DNA from: Candidatus Treponema faecavium
Lineage (GTDB): Bacteria; Spirochaetota; Spirochaetia; Treponematales; Treponemataceae
NCBI GenBank assembly: GCA_019113455.1
Contig: DXHG01000014.1
Location: forward strand, 1-11,936
Direction of reading: 5' to 3'
Length of the DNA stretch: 11,936 nucleotides
Position numbers and translations under genes: made by a program
In this document: positions 1 through 6,239 of the stretch, piece after piece
How the letters are laid out: every line of letters begins with the position of its first letter
Numbering within the stretch: the stretch's first letter is position 1
Notes under the pieces: generated by a model
Told to the model about the DNA's origin: nothing
The model's database searches: none
The model's input: the letters and a program-made list of their open reading frames with translations, nothing else

Positions 1-52
1 CGTGAGAACCTTACTCTTTCTTCCCTTCCTTAGTTCCTGTAACAGACCAGCA

Positions 53-72
53 TTTCGGGGTGTATCCCGAAA
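53..72 (-). other. Stem-loop at predicted 5' end of a leftward transcript
   Basis: A perfect 7-bp inverted repeat (TTTCGGG at 53-59, CCCGAAA at 66-72) with a 6-base loop. Given the leftward promoter at 83-112, it would form within the first few bases of the transcript, as a 5' protective or regulatory hairpin. The rest of the leader (positions 52 to 1, minus strand) is purine rich, including AAGGAAGGG, and the gene it serves lies beyond the left edge. The palindrome is seen; the role is inferred. Confidence 0.4.
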
Positions 73-82
73 CGGTGCGTGT

Positions 83-112
83 ATATTACCTCGACTTCAC
101 CATCCCTGTCAA
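83..112 (-). promoter_or_regulatory. Sigma70-type promoter reading leftward out of the window
   Basis: On the minus strand there is a perfect -35 TTGACA (112 to 107), an 18-base spacer and a -10 TAATAT (88 to 83). This is the best two-box match I found in the window. Transcription should start near position 76 and run off the left edge, so the controlled gene is not visible. A stem-loop follows immediately at 53-72. Confidence 0.55.
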
Positions 113-164
113 GAGCTTTTTCATAAAATAGCACACTTTTTTCGCTTTTTTTATCATTTTTTTC

Positions 165-411
165 TCAAAGCCGCCTTTGCGTTTCTTCAAACATATGCAC
201 GCCGGTATCTTTCAGCAGAAATGAGCCATATCGTGCGGAGAATACTTGCAGTCGTGCAGTTCCGTGTCGTCAAGGGTCAGTGCCTTTACCAAGGCCGCAG
301 GCACTATGCACCAGTACCCGCGGTACCGATCCTTTTTCAGGTCATATTTTGTTATACGCCCATCAGTCTTCGTGTGAATCCACTGTATTTTTAAGATATC
401 GTTTTAACCAC
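165..411 (-). pseudogene. Small broken gene of unknown function, two apparent one-base shifts
   Basis: Unrecognised. On the minus strand an AAGGAG site (422 to 417) lies five bases before a GTG start (411 to 409), but that frame stops after six codons. If the AAAA run at 402-405 had one more A, reading would enter a frame open from 403 to 215 (63 codons) that looks protein-like, with segments such as KIQWIHTKTDGRITKYDLKK and RYRGYWCIVPAALVKALTL, rich in Lys, Asp and aromatic residues. That frame ends at TGA (214-212). One extra T in the TTT run just before would instead carry it on through FLLKDTGVHMFEE to a TGA at 167-165, giving about 82 residues. Both breaks lie in short homopolymers, so this may be a decaying gene, a sequencing artefact or chance. 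The strongest support is the ribosome-binding site exactly where the reconstructed protein would begin. No family recognised. Confidence 0.4.
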
Positions 412-484
412 CGTTACTCCTTATGCATATTGCTGCATCTCCCCTGTTTTATACTCCGTCCATGCTGCCTATCAGGGCACGTCA

Positions 485-513
485 ACTATATCCCAATTGT
501 CAGCCAATTGTAA
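485..513 (-). promoter_or_regulatory. Possible leftward promoter with a direct-repeat operator
   Basis: On the minus strand TTACAA (513 to 508), a 17-base spacer and TATAGT (490 to 485) form a weak -35 and a good -10. Transcription from near 478 would give a leader of about 67 bases to the broken gene at 165-411. Two exact copies of CCAATTGT (493-500 and 504-511), each containing the palindrome CAATTG and spaced 11 bp (about one helical turn), fill the spacer and overlap the -35. That is a natural place for a repressor. The repeats are seen; their role is inferred. Confidence 0.35.
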
Positions 514-816
514 GCACCGATACCGCAGAGCAGCGGCGTACACGCGCAGCCGCCGGAATCCCGGACAGGCACCTTGTGTGCAATAAAATTATTTTTCGTT
601 AAAAAAATAAAAATTTACCAAATGGCCAGCAAGGCATTTACCATGCAGCTGATATGCATAGGCTTGCAGCACAGACTGTTTTATCACTCAACGCGGATAA
701 ATTAAAAAAATAAACGAACAGAAACCCGATTTGTCATTGCAGACACGCCGCAGATTTCCCGCTGACGGCTGACAGCGCCGCACGCCGCTTAAACACAGAC
801 GGTATGCTTTTTAAAC
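514..816. other. Non-coding stretch, AT-rich patches
   Basis: No convincing gene or RNA seen. There are two AT-rich patches, each with an exact TTAAAAAAATAAA (599-611 and 702-714), separated by GC-richer sequence. Open frames on the plus strand across 2-513 and 824-1222 are short, Cys-, Arg- or Phe-rich in a non-protein-like way and lack ribosome sites, so I do not call them. Confidence 0.4.
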
Positions 817-845
817 CGCGGCCTTGCAGCGCGAATCATGCCGCG
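817..845 (-). terminator. Weak hairpin after the small membrane protein gene
   Basis: On the minus strand, just past the stop of the 848-1087 gene, CGCGGC (845 to 840) can pair with GCCGCG (822 to 817), followed by GTTTAAAAA. The U run is only three bases, so this is at best a poor intrinsic terminator. A competing stem (AGCGCG/CGCGCT) uses part of the same sequence. Confidence 0.25.
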
Positions 846-847
846 CT

Positions 848-1087
848 TTAGTCTTTTTTTTCAGCCGCTTCGCGTTCGCGCGCCGCGGCTTCTTCCTTTT
901 CAGCTTCCTTTTTATCCTTTATATCAGCTATGCCGATAAACACCGCAATCAGGCCGGTAAACGCGGCAAGCACAGGAACGCCGCCTTTGAGGAAATCGAC
1001 AATAAAGCTTCCCCAACCCAGCCCGGCTGGCAATGCGGCAAATACGGTAAATATAATCAACACAATCCCAACAAGCATCGCTACCAT
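848..1087 (-). CDS. Small two-helix inner membrane protein, unknown function
   Basis: This 79-residue protein has two strongly hydrophobic segments (about residues 3-24 and 36-54), joined by a short loop with a Gly-Trp-Gly motif. A highly charged tail (about 56-79) is almost all Lys, Glu, Ala and Arg and is probably helical and cytoplasmic. This is a small integral membrane protein; nothing catalytic is visible. My impression is that similar proteins, with a Gly-Ile-Ala-Asp-Ile-Lys-Asp-Lys motif after the second helix, occur in treponemes, but I cannot verify it. The start is the first ATG; a GGAGG site (1106 to 1102) lies 14 bases upstream, longer than usual, and no better in-frame start sits nearer. 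It is divergent from the barrel protein gene. The plus-strand frame over the same DNA is less protein-like. Confidence 0.7.
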   Translation of the reverse strand: MVAMLVGIVLIIFTVFAALPAGLGWGSFIVDFLKGGVPVLAAFTGLIAVFIGIADIKDKKEAEKEEAAAREREAAEKKD

Positions 1088-1112
1088 ACGCTTTTATACA
1101 ACCTCCAGAAAT

Positions 1113-1132
1113 CTTTGCATAAACTTTGCATA
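1113..1132 (-). promoter_or_regulatory. Pair of 9-bp direct repeats upstream of the small membrane protein gene
   Basis: CTTTGCATA occurs at 1113-1121 and 1124-1132, an 11-bp period (TATGCAAAG twice on the minus strand). The pair lies 26-45 bases ahead of the minus-strand ATG at 1087, between a TTGACT (1150 to 1145) and the ribosome site. No well-spaced -10 is evident. A regulator site is possible but unproven. Confidence 0.3.
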
Positions 1133-1230
1133 TTTTTATTTTACAGTCAATACCCGCGCGGGGCTGCGGATATTTGCTCGGCGTGCGTGCAGAATAAACA
1201 TCGCTGCCTGGGCCGCATATAGAAAAGAAT

Positions 1231-1258
1231 TTACCAAACCGTGCAAATCCGCTATACT
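1231..1258 (+). promoter_or_regulatory. Promoter for the outer-membrane protein gene
   Basis: TTACCA (1231-1236, four of six matches to -35) and TATACT (1253-1258, five of six to -10) are spaced 16 bases. Transcription near 1265 would give a leader of about 40 bases to the ATG at 1305, which has AGGAG at 1289-1293. Confidence 0.45.
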
Positions 1259-1304
1259 ACCTGCTGCTTACACTAACGCCGATTCGGCAGGAGATACCGC
1301 AAGT

Positions 1305-3221
1305 ATGAAAGTATATACAGTAAATGCCGCCACGTATACATCACGCGCCGATGTGCTTACACGGACGCTGTGCGCCGCCTGCATGGCGCTGTGCCTGACC
1401 GCCGCGCCGCTGTCTGCGCAAAAACATTCTTCCATAGCGCTTGACGACACCGTATACGACATCATAGAAAACGCGGAGCTGCGCGGTTTATGTGCGCCGT
1501 TGCCCGGCGCCAAACCGTATTCGCAGGACATGATACTCACCGTCATCGCCGATCTCCTGCACACGCCGGAAACAGAGGCGCGCTTGAGCGCATACGAAAA
1601 AGACGTGCTTGCCGCGGTACTGGAGCGCTATACGCTGAAGCCGGGATTTGATTTTAAGCATGGCTCGTACAATTTTTCTTCAAGCGCAGAAGAAGACGCA
1701 GCGGTTAAGCTCTCCGCCGGCGCTTCCGCTGAAGTGTTCGGTTCGGCGGGGCTGTACGCAGATTCAAAAGACTTCGGCTTTGACTTTAAGCCCGAAGTAA
1801 AGCTCAACGGCACGTTCTGGGATATCGTTTCGTTTAAGTTCAACCTGTACGGAACGGCGCAGTACGCGCCGCTTACCGAGCTGGGCACCTACGACGTCCG
1901 CAGCGGCTGGGAACTTGACGGGAACAGCTCACAGATAAAGGCGTATGCTAACAACGCTTATTTCCCGTTCGGCTATGACAAGCGCTGGGACGGTTCGGTA
2001 TATATGCCTGCCAATCTGACCACGAGCGGTCTTGAAGATTGGCCGGTGAGCCCTGCGTTCAGCTTCGGCATCATGGCCGAGATAGACATGGGATTCTTTG
2101 ACAACGCGCTCACACTGCGCGCAGGCAGAACGGTGCGCGAATGGGCCGGCATGGACGACGGTGCAAGTCTTGTACTGAACAGCGGCGCGCGCCCGTTTAT
2201 CGGGCTTGAAGCAACCGTTACACCGTTCAAGTGGTTTTCGTTTTCCACGATGACCGGCTCGCTTGAAATGCCCAACGCCGACCATATCCTCAATGACATT
2301 TACGGAGATACATCAGACGCGGTGTTTCAAAATATGTTTTCGATCAGTATGCTTGAACTTAATTTCAAGTACGTGCACGTCGATTTTGGTACGACCTGTA
2401 TCTGGCCAAAGCGCCTTGAAATAGGCTACATGTTCCCGCTTATGAGCCATCTCTTTTTTCAGAACAGTATCGGCGATTACGACAATATCAGCCTGTTCGG
2501 CAACATAAAACTGCGATATCCCGGTATCGGAAGCGTGTGGTTTTCCCTGTATCTGGATGAAATGACGCTCGGCGGAGAATCAGGCGTACTCAGCGGAAAC
2601 TTTTTTGAAGCGGCACGAAACATGTTTGCGTATCAGGCGGGCACAAACATAGCGATTCCGTGGGTTCCGTTTGCCAATATTTCAATCAGATATACAAAAG
2701 TAGAACCGTACTGCTACACGCATACTACCGTCAGCACCCCGTGGTATGCGGGCTACGTTTCAGAAGCATACCTGAACAACGGGGAATCGCTCGGATACTA
2801 CCTGCCGCCGAACTCGGACGAGCTGCACGTGCGGTTTGAGACAACGCCGCTGCGCCACTTGCAGCTGCACGCGCAGTACCAGTTCATGCGCCACGGCGCC
2901 GATTACGGCAGCAGGCAGGTTCCCGGCAGCTCGCTGTACTCGGAAATGAATCCGCGGGACCGCGACAGCCTGAAAAAATACTTTCTGCATGACGGCGCGT
3001 ATCAGTGGTTTCACGTAATAAAAATAGGCGGCGAATATAATTTTATAGATATGCTGCCGTTCCCGCTCACGCTGTTCTGCGACATCGGATTTGTCTACAG
3101 CTACTTTACCGACACCGACGCGGTACTTGGACAAAAAGCGGACTACCGGCGCGTAAACAACAGCGAATACGGCGATAAATACGGCGCTATCCTGCAGCTG
3201 GGCGTACGTATCCTGTACTAG
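1305..3221 (+). CDS. Outer-membrane beta-barrel protein, possibly Wzi-like
   Basis: The protein has 638 residues from the ATG chosen here, which has an AGGAG site 11 bases upstream and gives a credible signal peptide: a basic/polar start, a hydrophobic stretch around residues 21-35, and a likely signal peptidase I cut after Ala38 (Pro-Leu-Ser-Ala, then Gln). The frame is open back to 930, but that extension has no ribosome site and would bury the signal. Residues about 45-110 look helical. After that the sequence alternates short hydrophobic strands with aromatic girdles and Asp/Gly/Asn turns to the end, and the final residue is Tyr, the terminal aromatic typical of proteins inserted by BamA. 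The helical N-terminal segment followed by a barrel recalls the layout of Wzi-type capsule-assembly or related porin families, but I see no diagnostic motif. It should sit in the outer membrane. It is probably monocistronic, since the lar operon appears to have its own promoter. Confidence 0.8.
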   Translation: MKVYTVNAATYTSRADVLTRTLCAACMALCLTAAPLSAQKHSSIALDDTVYDIIENAELRGLCAPLPGAKPYSQDMILTVIADLLHTPETEARLSAYEKDVLAAVLERYTLKPGFDFKHGSYNFSSSAEEDAAVKLSAGASAEVFGSAGLYADSKDFGFDFKPEVKLNGTFWDIVSFKFNLYGTAQYAPLTELGTYDVRSGWELDGNSSQIKAYANNAYFPFGYDKRWDGSVYMPANLTTSGLEDWPVSPAFSFGIMAEIDMGFFDNALTLRAGRTVREWAGMDDGASLVLNSGARPFIGLEATVTPFKWFSFSTMTGSLEMPNADHILNDIYGDTSDAVFQNMFSISMLELNFKYVHVDFGTTCIWPKRLEIGYMFPLMSHLFFQNSIGDYDNISLFGNIKLRYPGIGSVWFSLYLDEMTLGGESGVLSGNFFEAARNMFAYQAGTNIAIPWVPFANISIRYTKVEPYCYTHTTVSTPWYAGYVSEAYLNNGESLGYYLPPNSDELHVRFETTPLRHLQLHAQYQFMRHGADYGSRQVPGSSLYSEMNPRDRDSLKKYFLHDGAYQWFHVIKIGGEYNFIDMLPFPLTLFCDIGFVYSYFTDTDAVLGQKADYRRVNNSEYGDKYGAILQLGVRILY

Positions 3222-3247
3222 CAGCATTTTTCCAAAGCAGCGCCTGC

Positions 3248-3278
3248 TTGACCTTTGACACAGCTTCAATGCTACACT
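3248..3278 (+). promoter_or_regulatory. Possible promoter of the lar operon
   Basis: TTGACC (3248-3253) and TACACT (3273-3278) are spaced 19 bases, longer than ideal. A perfect TTGACA (3255-3260) lies within that spacer but only 12 bases from the same -10. A 6-bp hairpin (AAGCAG at 3235-3240 with CTGCTT at 3244-3249) overlaps the -35 and lacks a U run, so it is a poor terminator for the gene upstream. Read-through from the barrel protein gene remains possible. Confidence 0.3.
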
Positions 3279-3305
3279 CACAGACTCACAAGCAGGTATG
3301 GTTTT

Positions 3306-4133
3306 ATGGATAAATTAGAAACACTTACACAGTATCTTGGCGGGCTTAAAAGCACGGCAGTCGCATTTTCCGGCGGCGCTGACTCGGCGTTTCTGCTAAA
3401 AATGGCGCACGATGTACTCGGCGGCGCCGTGATCGCAGTTACAGTGCTCACACGCGCATTTCCCCGCCGCGAGCTTGCGCAGGCAGAGGAATTCTGCCGC
3501 GCGCGGCGCATCGCGCACATTGTGCTCGAGCTCGACGAGCTGTCTATCGAGGGCTTTGCGCAGAATCCGCCGAACAGATGCTATCTGTGCAAACACGCGC
3601 TCTTTTCTGCAATTATCGCCGCTGCCAGACAACGGCACATCGCTTCCATTATTGAAGGTTCAAACGCAGACGACTGCAGTGACTATCGCCCCGGACTGCA
3701 GGCGCTCGCGGAGCTCGGCGTCAAAAGCCCGCTGTGCAGCGCAGGGCTTACTAAACAGGAAATCAGAAGTTTTTCTCAAACGCTCGGCTTGCCCACCGCC
3801 GGCAAGCAGCCGCTCGCCTGTCTTGCGACGAGAATTGCATACGGAGAAGAGATAACCGCGCGCAAGCTGTCCATGATAGAACAGGCGGAGCAGCTGCTGC
3901 TTGATATAGGCCTGCGCCAGGTTCGCGTACGGCTGCAGGGAGAAACGGCGCGCATTGAAACGGAGCCTGCGGATTTTACCGTGCTCCTGTATAACCGCGA
4001 ACACATTGTACGGAAACTCAAACAGTACGGCTTTACGTACATCGCACTTGATTTGCAGGGCTACCGCAGCGGCAGCATGAACGAAACACTCACCGCCGCC
4101 AGAACCGCACAGGAGGAACCGTCATGGACATAA
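3306..4133 (+). CDS. larE: LarE: ATP-dependent sacrificial sulfur transferase
   Basis: LarE adenylates the carboxylates of the pyridinium mononucleotide made by LarB and adds sulfur, making the dithiolated precursor of the nickel-pincer nucleotide; in the classic enzyme the sulfur comes from its own cysteine. The protein has 275 residues, the family's usual size. The PP-loop SGGADS is at residues 22-27, followed by the family blocks NPPNRCYLCK (87-96, Cys92/Cys95), EGSNADD (117-123), DYRPG (126-130) and ACLATRIAYGEE (171-182). Cys172 matches the position of the sacrificial cysteine of Lactiplantibacillus plantarum LarE (Cys176) by my alignment. I chose the ATG at 3306, with AGG nine bases upstream; the frame extends to a TTG at 3255, but the extra residues overlap the promoter. 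Its 3' end overlaps larB by 10 bases. Cys92 and Cys95 leave open whether it could hold an iron-sulfur cluster, as some LarE proteins do. Confidence 0.93.
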   Translation: MDKLETLTQYLGGLKSTAVAFSGGADSAFLLKMAHDVLGGAVIAVTVLTRAFPRRELAQAEEFCRARRIAHIVLELDELSIEGFAQNPPNRCYLCKHALFSAIIAAARQRHIASIIEGSNADDCSDYRPGLQALAELGVKSPLCSAGLTKQEIRSFSQTLGLPTAGKQPLACLATRIAYGEEITARKLSMIEQAEQLLLDIGLRQVRVRLQGETARIETEPADFTVLLYNREHIVRKLKQYGFTYIALDLQGYRSGSMNETLTAARTAQEEPSWT

Positions 4134-4873
4134 AAGAACTGCTTACGCAGGTACAGAACGGAAGTCTTTCCGTAGAAGACGCGGAACGGCAGCTTACACG
4201 CGAATCGTTTACGGAGCTCGGGTACGCCAAGCTCGACACACACAGAAAGCAGCGCACGGGCTTTTCCGAAGTCGTGTTCTGCAGCGGCAAATCGGACGAA
4301 CACCTTGCGGCAGTTTTTAAGCGGCTTGCGCAGGAAGAACAGGACGTGCTCGGCACACGGGCAACACCGCAGCAGTACGAGCTAGTCCGCAGCGTCTGCC
4401 CCGCCGCCGTATACGACCCGCTCTCGCGGCTCATCAAAATTGAGTCCTCAGGCAAACAGACACGCGGCAGCATAGCCGTCTGCACCGCTGGCACCGCAGA
4501 TATAGCCGTCGCCGAAGAAGCGGCGCAGACTGCGGAATTCTTCGGCGGCAAGGTAGAGCGCGTCTATGACGTCGGCGTAAGCGGCCTGCACCGGCTTCTG
4601 GCAAAGCTTGATGTCATACAGGCAGCGTACTGCGTTATCGCCGTTGCCGGAATGGAAGGCGCGCTTGCAAGCGTTATCGGCGGGCTCGTGCGCAATCCGG
4701 TTATCGCGGTGCCCACGTCTGTCGGCTACGGTGCGAGTCTGCACGGACTTGCCGCCCTGTTAACAATGATCAACACCTGCGCAAATGGCATCGCCACCGT
4801 CAATATAGACAACGGATTCGGCGCAGGCTATCTCGCGGTGCAGATAAACCGACTCGCACTGCAGCACACATAA
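4124..4873 (+). CDS. larB: LarB: nicotinate adenine dinucleotide carboxylase/hydrolase
   Basis: LarB carboxylates the pyridinium ring of nicotinic acid adenine dinucleotide at C5 and cleaves the phosphoanhydride, giving AMP and the dicarboxylated mononucleotide used by LarE. The protein has 249 residues. The N-terminal half is family-specific; the C-terminal half (about 113-245) resembles the PurE carboxylase fold, with GSIAVCTAGTAD at 115-126, GMEGALASVIGGL at 176-188, PTSVGYG at 197-203 and NTCANGIATVNIDNGFGAG at 217-235. Cys219 and Glu178 sit where the L. plantarum enzyme has its substrate-adduct cysteine (Cys221) and catalytic glutamate (Glu180). AGGAGG lies seven bases before the ATG. 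The gene starts inside the end of larE, so translation is probably coupled. Confidence 0.94.
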   Translation: MDIKELLTQVQNGSLSVEDAERQLTRESFTELGYAKLDTHRKQRTGFSEVVFCSGKSDEHLAAVFKRLAQEEQDVLGTRATPQQYELVRSVCPAAVYDPLSRLIKIESSGKQTRGSIAVCTAGTADIAVAEEAAQTAEFFGGKVERVYDVGVSGLHRLLAKLDVIQAAYCVIAVAGMEGALASVIGGLVRNPVIAVPTSVGYGASLHGLAALLTMINTCANGIATVNIDNGFGAGYLAVQINRLALQHT

Positions 4874-4889
4874 ACACAGGGGAACACCA

Positions 4890-6170
4890 ATGACTGAAAA
4901 CAATACAATAGTATACCTTGACTGCAGTTCAGGCATCAGCGGAGACATGACGGCCGCAGCGCTGCTCGACTTGGGGGCGGATGAAACGGTGCTGCGGAAC
5001 GCGCTTGCAAGCCTTCCCATCGGCGGCTATCAGATACGCATATCGCGCGTGCATAAATCAGGCATAGCCGCCTGCGATTTTAACGTGATTCTTGACGCCG
5101 AACACGAAAACCATGACCACGACATGGCGTACCTGTACGGACAGCCGGATCACGCGCATGAACACCGCGCGCAGTCTCCGCACGCGCACGAGCATCACAG
5201 CCTTGCAGAAATCACCGGCATACTGCACCGCGCGCAGCTCACCGACCGCGCGCGGGATACCGCGATACGCATCTTTACGATACTGGCGCAGGCAGAAGCG
5301 CAGGCGCACGGCACCGCGATTGACAAAGTGCATTTTCACGAAGTCGGCGCAGTCGATTCAATCGTGGACATCACCGCCGCTGCCGTCTGCCTTGACAATC
5401 TCGGCATCACGGACGTTATCATCCCTGCGCTGCATGAAGGCACCGGCACCGTCCGCTGCCAGCACGGCATACTGCCCGTTCCGGTGCCCGCGGTTGCGAA
5501 CATCATACAGGCGCACGGGATTCCGCTGCATATCACGCACGCAAAAGGCGAATACGTAACACCGACCGGCGCCGCAATCGCCGCTGCCGTCAGAACGTCA
5601 GGCACGCTGCCTGAATCGTTCACCATACAAAAGACCGGAATCGGCGCCGGCAAACGCGAGCAGGAACTGCCAGGGCTCTTGCGCGCGATGATTATCACGC
5701 CGCAGCAGAAGACAGCGCCCAATACAGACGCCATATACAAACTTGAAACAAATCTCGACGACTGCACCGGAGAAGCGCTCGGCTATGTGATGGAACAGCT
5801 TTTTGCTGCCGGCGCGCGCGACGTGCAGTATATGCCGGTATTTATGAAAAAGAACCGCCCCGCCTACCTGCTTACCGTGCTGTGCCAAAAAGACGATATT
5901 CCCGCGATGGAATCGGTGATATTCGCACAGACAACGACGATCGGCATCCGCCGCGTCAGAATGGAGCGAACCGTGCTCAGGCGCACACTGCGCACACTGC
6001 ACACACCGTTAGGCAGCGTGCAGGTAAAAGAATGTGCGCTGCCGTCAGCGGCAGGCACACGACTGTACCCTGAATATGAAAGCGTTGCCGAATTATGCAA
6101 AAAGACCGGACAGTCGTATCAGGATGTCTATGCCTGTATCGTTTCAGAAATAGCAAAGCAGATCCCGTAA
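4890..6170 (+). CDS. larC: LarC: CTP-dependent nickel insertase, single-frame form
   Basis: LarC uses CTP to insert nickel into the dithiolated nucleotide, finishing the cofactor that is loaded into LarA-type enzymes. The protein has 426 residues. The LarC1 part opens with DCSSGISGDMTAAALLDLGA (11-30); a histidine-rich loop (ten His between residues 72 and 103) is the presumed nickel store. Family blocks VHFHEVGAVDSIVDI (147-161), HEGTGTV (182-188) and GEYVTPTGAA (220-229) follow. The LarC2 part starts near 284 (LETNLDDCTGEALGY) and includes MPVFMKKNRPAYLL (315-328), a region linked to CTP and metal handling. In L. plantarum these two parts are joined by programmed frameshifting; here they are one continuous frame, as in many other species. 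AGGGGA lies six bases before the ATG, and larB ends 16 bases upstream. No larA follows; the next gene is convergent. Confidence 0.94.
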   Translation: MTENNTIVYLDCSSGISGDMTAAALLDLGADETVLRNALASLPIGGYQIRISRVHKSGIAACDFNVILDAEHENHDHDMAYLYGQPDHAHEHRAQSPHAHEHHSLAEITGILHRAQLTDRARDTAIRIFTILAQAEAQAHGTAIDKVHFHEVGAVDSIVDITAAAVCLDNLGITDVIIPALHEGTGTVRCQHGILPVPVPAVANIIQAHGIPLHITHAKGEYVTPTGAAIAAAVRTSGTLPESFTIQKTGIGAGKREQELPGLLRAMIITPQQKTAPNTDAIYKLETNLDDCTGEALGYVMEQLFAAGARDVQYMPVFMKKNRPAYLLTVLCQKDDIPAMESVIFAQTTTIGIRRVRMERTVLRRTLRTLHTPLGSVQVKECALPSAAGTRLYPEYESVAELCKKTGQSYQDVYACIVSEIAKQIP

Positions 6171-6185
6171 GCCGTACCGTGCCCG

Positions 6186-6239
6186 AGCCCCGCCGGTCTG
6201 CCGCTGCGCAATACCCAGCGCGCGCAGACCGGTGCGGCT
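6186..6239. terminator. Hairpin shared by the convergent larC and uracil permease genes
   Basis: CCGGTCTGC (6193-6201) pairs perfectly with GCAGACCGG (6224-6232). The stem extends outward through a G-U pair and one C-C mismatch to A6186/T6239, about 16 positions in all, with a further GC-rich loop. For larC transcripts the downstream sequence is CTTCTTTT (6243-6250), a modest U run. On the permease side there is none. The right arm reaches the permease stop codon (6239-6241). It is probably a terminator mainly for larC. Confidence 0.5.

Noticed and set aside
2..513. Plus-strand frames 2-394 and 280-513 as genes
   Set aside because: Composition is rich in Phe, Cys, Arg and His in a non-protein-like way, no ribosome sites, and the opposite strand gives a better protein-like frame.
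824..1222. Plus-strand 132-residue frame
   Set aside because: It is antisense to the small membrane protein, whose two-helix pattern is far more convincing.
930..1304. N-terminal extension of the barrel protein back to 930
   Set aside because: It would be antisense to the small membrane gene, lacks a ribosome site and would place the signal peptide about 125 residues inside the protein.
3255..3305. TTG start for LarE at 3255
   Set aside because: The ATG at 3306 has a ribosome site and fits family N-termini; the extension lies in the promoter region.
4890..6170. Programmed frameshift in larC
   Set aside because: The frame is continuous from the LarC1 to the LarC2 part with no internal stop, so none is needed.
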